Below, in pieces: positions 36,651-46,300 of a stretch of 64,000 nt of DNA. The position numbers and the translations under genes are program-made. The notes beneath the pieces were generated by a model. The model did not search any database, was not told where the DNA came from, and saw nothing but the letters and a program-made list of their open reading frames with translations. Positions within the stretch are counted from its first letter, which is position 1, and every line of letters begins with the position of its first letter. Source of the stretch: Leptodontidium sp. MPI-SDFR-AT-0119 (lineage: Eukaryota; Ascomycota; Leotiomycetes; Helotiales; Leptodontidiaceae); assembly GCA_020726505.1 (NCBI GenBank), contig JAHLEZ010000009.1, positions 1,426,001 through 1,490,000 on the forward strand. Reading direction: 5' to 3'.

Positions 36651-39400
36651 AGGGGTATATAAATTCTTGACTTTATACTTCTAGCACAACTACAGCGGAT
36701 TTCCCTAATCTTTCTTTCTACGACCTACGGTGGTTCCGTGATTAGAGATTAGCTATAAGTGTAGGCTCGACAACTGTGTATTTATAGAATTAATATCTTC
36801 GGCATCCGACATAATTCGACTATATTACGCGAGATACTAAGTTTAATTTTCTATTAATATAATCGCTAGTTTTCTAGACTTAGTAATAGTCGAGGGATTA
36901 ATAGTAATAAGTTCTAAGGTTATTAAGAAAGTAGGGTAACTAGCGTGTATATCGAAATTTAATTTAGTGCGCCGGCTAGAATTAACTATAGAATCAGAGC
37001 GTAACCTAAGATTTAGGGAAGGGGTAGTTACTTGACTTCTTCTTATGAACTTTCTAATAAACTTTACTAACTATAGTTAGCTTAAGAAAGAAGTTAGGTC
37101 CAAGGTATTTATACTTAGCACAAGAGGTAAGTGTGAGTCGACTGTCGAAGTCGACTCTATAAATTAAGTATTATAGTAGCTCTAAAATTCACGTAACTTA
37201 GTGTCTCTATACTCAGCGTCGCGCTAGTGGCGTTAGTGAATCTTATGTACACGTAAGTCTCAGACCTTAATTAGTTTACTATAACTTACTATTAAGGGGT
37301 AGTCTAATGGCTAAATAAGCCGTCGTTTAGTAGTATTTAAAAGTATTTCGTGATACTCTAGTTATAACCTTTTAATAATTACTTTATAGTTTCTTAAGTA
37401 AGTGATTAAGAAAGGAGTAAATAACTATAGACGCTTGTCGACTGTCAAATTCAACATAATATAGTAGCTAATAGTCTAGCCAGTTCGACTATCAAATCCT
37501 TTAATAAGGACAAGTAAAGGTAGTAAGTGAATCAAAGGTTTTAAAAAGAAAGAAAGAGACTTTAAAAGAGAGTGATTAATAAAACAATAATTATTAACTC
37601 TAGAATTAAGAAGTGCGGGCAACTTATACGTGAGTTTATTCTTAGAGAGAGTAATACGAGTAGTAAGTACTAGTCCGCTAAGAAGCTTTGTAAGGTTAAG
37701 ATGTCGTATATCTCGTATTATGCCTAGGAAGGAGCCTTTTCCTAGGCTAAGTCTTTTACTCGTGGAGTAAGTTCCTTTATTAACAAGTTGTCGTCGTCTA
37801 TAGCTTAACTGTCAGACATAAGACCGCCGTCGTCGGCGCTTACCTCTATCTCATTAACACGGGAGGTATAATTACGACTAAAGGGCTATTAAGCGAAATG
37901 CCGTAGGGCATTTATTAGTGTTTAAGCACAAAGTGTATTAGCTCGTGTAGAGATTTATTGACTTAGGGGTTAGTTAGTCTCTCGTTGCTAAGACGAAGAA
38001 GTAGTAGAAGCTTGGAGTGACTTTCCTGTAGTCCCTAAGGAGATATTAACTTAGGACTAAGGGTAGGAATTTATACTTATCACTAAGGGGCTAGAGCGAC
38101 TAACGTAGATAGTGTTCTCTACGATTTGTCTTTAGTCTTTAACTTAAACTACTTCTATATACTCTTCTAGAGTTCTAATTCTCTAATACTTATAGAACAG
38201 TTACTTACGTAGGCGAGATAAGAGCTTGTCTTATAAGTCCATTTTAAGGATTAACTTGTCAGTTACGCCGCCTTAGCTAACAAGAATTCTGAACTATTAA
38301 TAGAAGTCTTAAAAGGTTTGTCCTATGACTTTTATCTTTAATATAAAGTAGAGGTTACACGTTATCTGTTACTTATAGGAGTTAGTCAAGAATTTGACTA
38401 CTTAATTAACTAAGTTAAGCGCATCTGCTAAGTTTCCGTCTTCGTTAAGTATTAAGGACAAGAAGGAGGGTTCTAAGAACGTGCGAGTTATTCTTTCTAT
38501 TTATATAAGTAACTAGTCCTTTCGGTGGTCGTCGTCGACGAAGTATTTATTATACTAGCGTAGGGCGTTCTAGACCTAGACTTCTTATAAACGTGGACTA
38601 TAGTTAACGCCGTCTAAAAGCTTATTATTTAAGTTAGGAATCTTCTCGATTCGTGAGGCCGTAGACATCTAAGACATCTTAAAGAAGGAGGGGGAACGAC
38701 GACGTAAGATGCGAGGAGGTCAGTAGCCGTTATTATTATCGTCGTTTAGTAGTCTACTAAGATTAGGAGTACTTTATGCCTTACCTTTGCCTTTATTTAG
38801 CTTAGGGGCAAGAGTTTTCTTAATTAAGAGATAAAGGAGTATGTCCTCTTCTTAGAAAGTTACAGATCTTAGGGCGAGTCTACGTAGTAGAGGCTCGTCA
38901 GTCGTAAGTCACTATTATTAGAGCGACAGCTTCAACCGCTAGTTCTCTAGGCGACTCTCCGTAAGTTACTCTTCTAAAATGCGAAGTCGGCTTTCTTATA
39001 GCGTCTCTCTTATGTGTGTCCTTATAAGCTCTACACTACTCCCTAGCGTATTAGTAAAAGTATTAACTATAAGATTATTAACATCGGGAGAGTCAAGTAA
39101 GGGGACGGAAGAAGAAGTAGACGATATATTAACGTCGTCTACAGTAAGTCGCTTTACTAAAGGAGGGACGACTTTCGACTTGACTTGGCGAGTTAGAGAG
39201 AGAGGTCCGGCGAAGAGAGGGTTTCGGCTTCGTCGTATAGAGGCAGAAGTCAGGGAGGAGAATGAGGGTAATAGTAGCGAAGTAGATATTGACTTCGCTA
39301 TTAGTAGAGGTTTTAATACTACTATTCGTCAAGCTATAAAGCTTAGTATAGGCCTTTCCTGTATTTAAGCTTCTAGGCCGTAATTACTCACAAGAGAATT
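36650..39400 (-). pseudogene. gag: gag region of element C2
   Basis: Minus-strand homologue of C1 positions 9990-12300. The 67-residue open piece at 39129-39332 (contains NSEVNIYFATITLILLPDFC) corresponds to the start of C1 gag. An open plus-strand frame of 129 residues over 38979-39368 is its antisense shadow. Confidence 0.65.
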
Positions 39401-39456
39401 AAGGGGCAAGGGATATTTACTGTCTTCCCAGACATAAAGAAAAGAGTTATAAATAA

Positions 39457-39705
39457 TGTAACGCTTGCTCTAGAAAGACGGCAATCACGTGTAACTGACG
39501 CCTCACATATTAACATAAGAGACATATAACAATACTAAGTATTAACTTAGAATCTATAACTATAAAAGAAAGAAGGTAAGGAAAGAATAAGTCTATATAC
39601 AAGAGGTTAGTATACTTAGTACTATAGTAATCTCGGTACGTCCCGATCAGGCAGTACTAAGTGGAGCCGGTGGAAATGAGGCTCTGGACAGCGACAGTCG
39701 TCACA
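39457..39705 (-). repeat. 5' LTR of element C2
   Basis: 249 bases, beginning TGTAACGCTTGCTC on the plus strand and ending CAGTCGTCACA, followed by GAAAG. Confidence 0.94.
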
Positions 39706-39710
39706 GAAAG

Positions 39711-41051
39711 GCTCGGTTTTAGATCTTGGTTTTAATTAATACTCTCTAATATAAGTTAGCGAAAATGTGGAGCTTCTTATCTAGGTGGTCCTTATCCCCG
39801 CTATATTAGAGCTCTTTAATATACATCTTAGTAAGGCTTACTAACGATTTTGCCTAGTCCGGGGTTAATAGATTTATAATATATTATAATAGCCGAATCG
39901 GCTTTGTATATAATCCGGTAATCCTAGGAACCTTAAATAATAATAATAACCCGTCCCGTGGGTATATTACTAGCGTTAGTATAAGATTCGGCAACGCGTG
40001 GTTATTTAATCTCTATAAGTAGAAATTACTTAGGGGATCCCTCTTAGGAGTAAATAAGAACTCCTTCTTTAGGACTAAGTGGGGGAGTTATATTATATAA
40101 ATCCTCGACCTCATCTCCTTTAGTAAGGGAAATCCTAGGTAATCTTAATAATTAAATTGTCTCCGTAAGCTTTACTCTTAACCCTTCCGAAGGAGTGTTT
40201 TTCTTCACGGAATAAATAATTACTTTTAATTAATATTATAAAAACATTAGGGATTAATTTTATTAAAGTGTTATTAAGATTAGCAGTAGTAGTCGAGAGA
40301 GTAATTCCCGGATGTGATTCGGTACCAATTTGGGGTAGTTCCGAATTTGTATCTTTATTTAGTCCTCTAGCCACAAATTTTCCTTAGCTTACACTGCCTT
40401 TACTAAAGCCTTTACTGTCCTCGTTCCTCTTTGTTATTATATAAATATATTAAAGGCTCGTAAGTCGTCCCTAAGGTATATACGTTTCGTAACCTTAATT
40501 AATTTGAACTCCTTTGCCGTCTAACTCTTAAAATACTCCTAAAAGTCCTAAAAAAGGAACTCTCCCTTAATGCGGCCGTTATAAAAGGACTCACGGAACT
40601 TCCGCGAGTATACCGTCACATCTCCTGTAAAAGCTAAACTAGGATTTGGCGTTTCTCCTAATGTAGCCGTATTATTAAATATTTCCGAAGTCAACTCTAG
40701 CTCCGGCGTACGGTTTAAAGTATCCGCTATCGTGTCGGATACGATTCGTAGGTGATCTGATGGGTTCCTAGATAGGTTTCTCGAAGGTTCAAAATTCTAG
40801 ATTTAAGGATATTAAATTAATAGTCTTTGTAGAGTAACTGTCGTGTTATAATAGCTCTTCTTCGACGTGCAGTCGTCCTAATTAAGTCTTAAGAGAGAAG
40901 TTGCTTTTCCTTTATAATTTAGAAAAGGTAAAATGCCCTTTAAGGAAAATACAATAAAGTAATTCTCAAGTTAAAGCCTAGAATCCGCTCTATAGCCTAA
41001 GACCTTTTTTGTTTATAGTAAGGTTAACGATACAAGCTTGCCACTAATTAG
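39711..41051 (-). pseudogene. gag: gag part of element E, right of C2
   Basis: The 5' internal part of E, between its 5' LTR (41052-41307, minus orientation) and the C2 insertion. It is strongly TA-rich. A 79-residue minus frame at 40135-40374 is open, but I recognise no domain. Assignment as gag rests on its position in a copia element. Confidence 0.5.
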
Positions 41052-41307
41052 TATTAATATAATACCAGTTTATATACCACGCCGTATATGTGAATATATT
41101 CTAATGCGAGTATAGTAATAAAGTAATAAATATATAATTTAAAATTTGTATCTATTTTAAGAAAGTGTGAAGAGAGCTAAATTATATACTACGAAACCCC
41201 ACCGAATCTCCACCGAAACTAGTCCGGCTAAGCTCTGACCCCTGACTTTAACCCGCACCCCCTTTTTCAAACCGAAGTATACTCATGTAGGGACCTGTGG
41301 ACTAACA
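41052..41307 (-). repeat. 5' LTR of element E
   Basis: 256 bases. The end that faces E's interior begins TATTAATATAATACCAG where the solo copy at 1827 has TGTCGGTGCAGTACCGG, so nearly every change is C-to-T or G-to-A. CTATC follows. Confidence 0.92.
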
Positions 41308-41312
41308 CTATC

Positions 41313-41785
41313 TAATAAGTAATACGGCCTTATTAAGGTAATTACTAAGGAAAGAGAGAGTTAGAGAGTTAAGCTCCTAATGGACTAGTTAATTTAGCCC
41401 GTCTTCTACTCGCACTCGCTCCACAAGCACGTCGATAACCCCCTGCCGGGACAAGCTAAAGTTACGTCGGCACCTATTTAATTATTACTTAAGTAAGATA
41501 AATAGGAAATTAAAGGCATCTTAGGCTTTAAGGTTATACGGAATAAGCTATTATACTATATTAAGTGACTAGGCGCCAACGAAAACCTAGAATAATACTT
41601 ATACTCGGATATTATAATAGCTCCGTATATAATTAAACGGTTCCACTTAGAGTATCTTAATACTAAAGGCCCGCCAAGAGCTCTCCTAAAGTGACTAGAG
41701 GCTTACAACGCTAGTATTAACGATTATAACGACCTAAAAGACGATACAGTTATAACTATAACTGCGCGGACGTAGTTTTTTAAGA
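41313..41785 (+). pseudogene. pol: pol of element F, part 3: integrase C-terminus and chromodomain
   Basis: Directly after the second CTATC, the F integrase frame resumes. It runs through VDNPLPGQAKVTS near 41430 into a chromodomain at about 41490-41640: EIKGILGFKVIRNKLLYYIK, then LGANENLE and SDIITAPYIIKRFHLEY. A short acidic tail (NDYNDLKDDT) precedes the polypurine tract. Aromatic positions of the chromodomain cage are partly kept. The W expected after YYIK is a stop (TAG), consistent with TGG to TAG. Confidence 0.85.
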
Positions 41786-41795
41786 GGGGGGGTAA
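41782..41795 (+). other. Polypurine tract of element F
   Basis: AAGAGGGGGGGTAA lies immediately upstream of the 3' LTR start. It is comparable to the tract at 16921-16933 of C1. Confidence 0.75.
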
Positions 41796-42392
41796 TATTA
41801 CTGTGAAAATAGGTGAGCCAATCAGAAGAGAGGAAGCGCAGTAGGTGAACACGTGATTAGAGACAAAGTAGATTGCTTGCTTGCTTGAGAGAAGAGCCAT
41901 AAGGGCTCTTCGGTAGTTATATACAATATTAGCTTCTCTAGAAGCTTCGACGACTACGTAATCGATTACGTGGCTCTTACGGACTACGTAATCGAATACG
42001 AGAGTAATTTCCGGGCCGCGTAAGCAGTGGAGATTACTTCGGCTGTTCTCCAGCGTAGAATCGGCACGAGTTACCGAAGTCAAAATCTAACAATTACGAC
42101 CTACGATGCGCCTTGTATTTTAACCGACACGGCTCGTAGTATCGCTGGCTATGCGACGGCGCTAAGCCTAATAAGGAAGACTAGGTGGCGAGCCTACGAC
42201 ATATTGACGTGAATGGCACTCGACTACGCTAAGCCCCATTAAGAGGGTCCTTTATATATTTATACTCGAGCTCTCCCTTACGGAGAGCCCTCCTTTCCTC
42301 CTTGTCTTTTCTTCTCGATTCTGAGCGTAGCTAGAGGCCCAAATACACAGCTAGAGTCAACTCGCCGTATCAACCTCTTGTCAGCCGTAACA
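41796..42392 (+). repeat. 3' LTR of element F, split by solo LTR G
   Basis: The first bases (TATTAC, from TGTTAC) lie at 41796-41801. The rest (from ATTACGACC at 42093 to CGTAACA at 42392) follows after the G insertion. Without G it is about 301 bases against 302 for the 5' LTR. It is followed by TTTGG, which does not match the ATCAT in front of the 5' LTR. Confidence 0.9.
41802..42092. mobile_element. Solo LTR G
   Basis: A 291-base unit running TGTGAAAATAGG to AATCTAACA, with a perfect ATTAC duplication (41797-41801 and 42093-42097) inside the 3' LTR of F. It contains CGACTACGTAATCGATTACG and a second GGACTACGTAATCG copy (about 41948-41996) and a TATATAC box near 41919. The composition is balanced, without RIP-type TA enrichment. 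No internal domain is present, so the parent family is unknown. Confidence 0.88.
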
Positions 42393-43103
42393 TTTGGTAA
42401 TTGTATTTTGGATGAGTTAAAACCAAGCCCGTAAAATCGTAGGATTTCTGCAGAGAACTCGTTGATAATCGTATTTCGGAGTGTATTTGGTATATAAAGA
42501 ATTATGGCGGCCTACGAAGTTATAAACCCATTTCCCTCCGACTCAAGAGAATCGACTGGACCCGTTAGATTGGTTTCGGACCGTTTTTGAAGCAGTAAAT
42601 TAGCTATTTGTCGTATAGAACCGATTCTAACAGGTAGACCTCTGCTTTTTATTACCGATATCCATTGGACAATTGCCGCCTTTTCCAAATCAGTGAGTTT
42701 TTTGTTTTTGGGCTTGAAATCGCGTCGTGGAATCGCGTCTTCAACGCGGTCGTGTACCGTTGAATACGGCACGCCGTATGACGTACAAGCGGCTCTCAGA
42801 GTTGAAAAATGGCCCTTGTGAAAGGCGTCGATCGCTAGAAAAATTAGGCCTTCGTTTTGAGCCACTGTTAGATAGTTGATTCTATCAATCAAGACCTTTT
42901 CTTGCGCGTTGGTGAGCGCCTGTTTCCAAAAGGCGTTGGCATCTTTGCGAGAGTGAGGCCGCGAATACGCTTGGAAATCGATGTCCGGTCCACTCTAAAA
43001 AAATTTGCCGCGGCGCCATAATAGTGAACTCTCCTCTTTGAATTGTAGCAACTGCTGCGGAGATTAAGGCTGATTTGTCTGCTCTACCCATGGTTGAAGG
43101 CAT
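42393..43103 (-). pseudogene. Truncated pogo/Fot1-type transposase, possibly a fusion of two
   Basis: Reading the minus strand from ATG at 43103, the frame encodes an HTH of the Psq type. It is restored only by shifting frame near 43025 (to FFRVDRTSISKRIRGL) and near 42955 (to NAQEKVLIDRINYL). From 42890 an open frame gives a second HTH (LAIDAFHKGHFSTLRAAC; GVPYSTVHDRV) and a CENP-B-type HTH (KKLTDLEKAAIVQWI; GLPVRI). One further shift near 42550 gives a conserved WVYNFVGRH and TPKYDYQR stretch. The frame is cut at 42393 by the LTR of element F, before the DDE catalytic domain. Two successive N-terminal HTH modules suggest a nested or recombined pair of elements. Confidence 0.75.
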
Positions 43104-43109
43104 CAGGTG

Positions 43110-43398
43110 GGGCAGAATTCGCGAATTTTTTGTGGGATTTATAGCAGGGGTGGGATTTTAAGCGGGATTTCGGGTAGCGCTCGAACTACAGGCGACATCA
43201 CGTCGCAAGTGAAATGGAACGACTGTCAGCCTCACCGGTCGGCTTCTCCCATCGTCGGAATGAGTTTCTCAGATGACACCTGAGCCCTACCCATGTTTGT
43301 CAATTGGCACCAACATCAAATTGGAGGTCCCTCTTGCCGCTGACAAGTAGACTGTTCCTGCTCGAATGGCGTAAGTGCACTCTCCTGTGGAAGATCCC
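43110..43398 (+). promoter_or_regulatory. Presumed upstream region of the NACHT gene
   Basis: Non-coding between the divergent pogo remnant and the NACHT gene. A GTAAGT at 43371 could be a donor of an unseen upstream exon, so the true start may lie further left. No core promoter motif is evident. Confidence 0.3.
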
Positions 43399-46300
43399 AT
43401 GGCTCTACTAATCCACACTTCACTATCTAGGTCCTCAACGGCCACGGACGTTATCTTCAGGGAAGCCCATACCATCTTCTTAGCATTGCTGTCGCCAAAA
43501 GAGCGCAGTCTGTTTTCAACATGCTCGTGCGCAGAAGAGCTACTCGCGGACGCCCAAAAGCTGGGGGTCGTTTCGAAAAATCGAGCTCGCGGCAAACGGT
43601 TTATGGGACGGATAAAGGCATTTAGTGATGGACTTGCACCATAATTTGAGGTTGTTGGGATAATAGTCCAGTCAAATCCCGAATACGCGGCCCTGGCTTG
43701 GGGCGGGGTCCGGCTGGTGTTGCAGGTCAGTTAAACCTATCTGGAGAGTCCAGGCAATTGTACTCACGACTCAAACAGTTGGCCAGCAACTATGCCACAT
43801 TCTTCGATAAGCTCACACGAACCTTGGAGCGTCTTGCACACCACCTTCCCCAGTACGAGCTGATTGTGGGACTGTACAAGGGCCGTTATCTAGATCAGTT
43901 TGCACAAAGGATCACGGCATCATTGCGCGAAGTCTATGTGGATATTTTCCAATTTCTGCAGAGAGTGGCTCTAGTTTTTACAAGGAAAGATGGCAGTATG
44001 TGCACTATCATGCTCGTCTCCAAACACCGCTAACCTTCTAGAATCCAAGCATCGCCCAGTTGTTATGGCCAGCCTAGTCTGGAAACCCTTCGACGCGTGT
44101 TTTGATGAAATACTGCAGCAAATGGAATCGCATCGCACTGTATTGAAGGAAGTGGTTGAACTTGACCAGATCCGTTCCAATGTTGAAGCACGTGACAGAG
44201 CAGAAAAGGGATGGGAAGCAATGGGAAGTGTACATCATGATGCTGGAAAGGCCAGAGATTTCCAAGGTGATGCTGTCCACAAATCCGAAGCCGAGCGGGA
44301 AGAACAGCAGGAAGAGCGAAGAAAGGCAGAAACCGCACGTTTAAATGATGCGGAACATCGGTTCGCCGAAGCCAGGGAGCGGAAACTTGCTGCGGACGCG
44401 AGAGCAGAGGCGCGACGTGCACAGGAAAACTTGAAAAAGTTGAAGGGGGAGGTAGAACAGGCACAAAGAGGTATGGTGGACCAACTTGTGTGCCTAATTT
44501 TAGCATTGCTCTTACTCTGTTCGTAGATGAACTTACTTCTCGTGTGCGGACCTGGCTCTCCCCACCAGAGTTCGCCCAGGACTACGAGAAGGCCCTTGTC
44601 TCTCGCGAAGAGGATACAGCGGAATGGCTTTTTGACGATCCAATGGTCGAAAGCTGGAAGACGTCTACCTTCACTCATTCCAATCAAGGCAGATTTGAAC
44701 AGGAGTGTTTATGGGTCCAAGGTATGCAATCACTATGCCCGGCATATTGCCCTTGACTGACTTCTCGAGGCAATCCTGGATATGGCAAGACTGTACTCGC
44801 TGCTAACGCGATGACTGAGCTCAAGGATGAGAAGGAAAGCAGTTCGAGCCATAGCTCAACGACCCTAATACCTGATGTTCTATACTTCTTCTTTCGATCA
44901 GGAATCTCGACAATGAGCTCCAACGCTGCCGCCCATCGAGCATTGCTTGCTCAAATTCTCCAAACCCATCGAAAGGACAACGAGATCATGGACAAGTTCG
45001 TTTTTGCGATGGAAGAGATGTCCAGTGGCCAGATAATAGCGTCCGAAGAGGAACTTGGCGAGCTCCTTCGTGTGTACACCAAATGCAGTGGACGGGAGTG
45101 TTTCATCATTCTCGACGGAATTGATGAATGTACAGAGAATGATAACTTGATCCAAAGCTTGCTGAGGCTCAAGCAAGACTCTGAAGTTAGGATGCTGTTG
45201 TTTAGCAGGCCAAATGTTGCAGCCCTGATACGGACTGTGTCAAACGAACAACAACTCCTGATTGCAAGGAAGACTTCTGCAGATATTGAAATCTACCTGA
45301 AAAGAAAGGTAGAGCTCTTGCAGGACGAAGGCTTACTTCCCGCGAATGCGAATACAAACCAACTCGTCGGACATCTTCTCACTGGAGCAGACGGGATGTT
45401 CCTGTGGGCACGATTAATGGTATCATATTTGAAGTGCCCAGCTCTCACCCGTTCCCAGCGTGTGGAAGTCATCGAGAATGTTATCTTACCTGAAGGACTA
45501 GAGGCCATGTACGACCGAATTGGCGACCTCATCGGACAAGGTTACCAAATTGAGCGAAATCTGGCGAGGAAAATTATCATCTGGCTGACCTTCACCAAGC
45601 GCAGACTGACAACTCGAGAACTTCAGGGCGCCATAGCTAGCTCAGCAGACCGACCAAAAGCATCACAAGACGATGAGGAGGACCTTGAAGAATTTACCAA
45701 GATGGTAGTCATGACTTGTGCAGGCCTAGTCGAGACCGAGAGATTACACAGTCCAGTTCATGGCCAGATATCAACGTTCTTCCGTTTTATTCATCTTTCC
45801 GCTTCCGAGTACTTTTCTAGCCAGGAGTGTCGTTTCAAGTCCGCCATCTCTACAACAGCATGGGATGCGCACATCGAGATCACGTGCAGTTGCCTTTATT
45901 TCCTAACATTTGCCCTGCCAGCCCAGCCCCTCGGCGAACGACTCGGTAAGAATGCCACGAAAGATGGCCTGAGTAGGGCCTTTCCTTTCTGTAATTACGC
46001 TGCTCTACACTGGACCGGACATCTTGAGGCAACCAGGTTTGACCTTTCGAGGACAGTTGGGAATAGCGCTCTTTCAACCAAAGATCAATTCGATCGATTG
46101 CTGCACTCTTTATCTGGGCTTCTTTCTAAGAGTTTTAACCTTATGTCGTGGATCGAGGCAAACTATGTTTACGGTAAAGCACCGCCCTGCGAGCAACTGA
46201 AACAATGGTCAAGATGGGCGAAGAGCCTCAAGGAGCTTGACACTCCACAGGACCTCGATATGCCAAGTCTGTGTGACGATGTCGCAGAATTAGTCCGCTA

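Larger units (their letters stand above)
32261..39705 (-). mobile_element. Element C2: second full-length chromovirus of the C family
   Basis: This 7445-base element has two 249-base LTRs (32261-32509 and 39457-39705) and a perfect GAAAG target duplication (32256-32260 and 39706-39710). It lies in minus orientation within element E, only 18 bases from the right end of D. Its polypurine tract (read as C-runs at 32510-32527) abuts the 3' LTR. The gene order mirrors C1, and many stretches can be matched to C1 base for base apart from RIP-type differences. Confidence 0.95.
18702..41307 (-). mobile_element. Element E: Ty1/copia retrotransposon carrying D and C2
   Basis: Two 256-base LTRs (18702-18957 and 41052-41307) and a perfect CTATC target duplication (18697-18701 and 41308-41312) bound the element. 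The coding part is on the minus strand. gag lies at the right (39711-41050 and 24650 downwards), integrase at about 22300-23290 and reverse transcriptase/RNase H at about 19650-22150. This pol order, with integrase before reverse transcriptase, is diagnostic of copia. Elements D and C2 interrupt the gag side. Without them E would be about 7.5 kb. Confidence 0.93.
5181..42392 (+). mobile_element. Element F: Ty3/gypsy chromovirus, host of the nested stack
   Basis: The element is bounded by matching LTRs at 5181-5482 and 41796-42392 (the latter split by solo LTR G). Between them, gag-pol of one element can be followed in order once the insertions are removed. Gag comes first, then reverse transcriptase and RNase H up to 9706. 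RNase H and integrase continue at 17186-18701, and the integrase end plus chromodomain follow at 41313-41785. The joins across C1 and E are exact at their target duplications and keep the protein order, which establishes the nesting. The whole coding part is riddled with TAA/TAG and is TA-rich, as expected of RIP. Unlike all the inserted elements, F has no matching target duplication (ATCAT before, TTTGG after). Confidence 0.9.

Noticed and set aside
38979..39368. 129-residue open frame on the plus strand
   Set aside because: It lies antisense to the start of the C2 gag region and is better explained as a shadow.
44235..44687. Minus-strand open frames over the coiled-coil part of the NACHT gene
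   Set aside because: Shadows of the Arg/Glu-rich coding strand. The plus-strand exons splice in frame.
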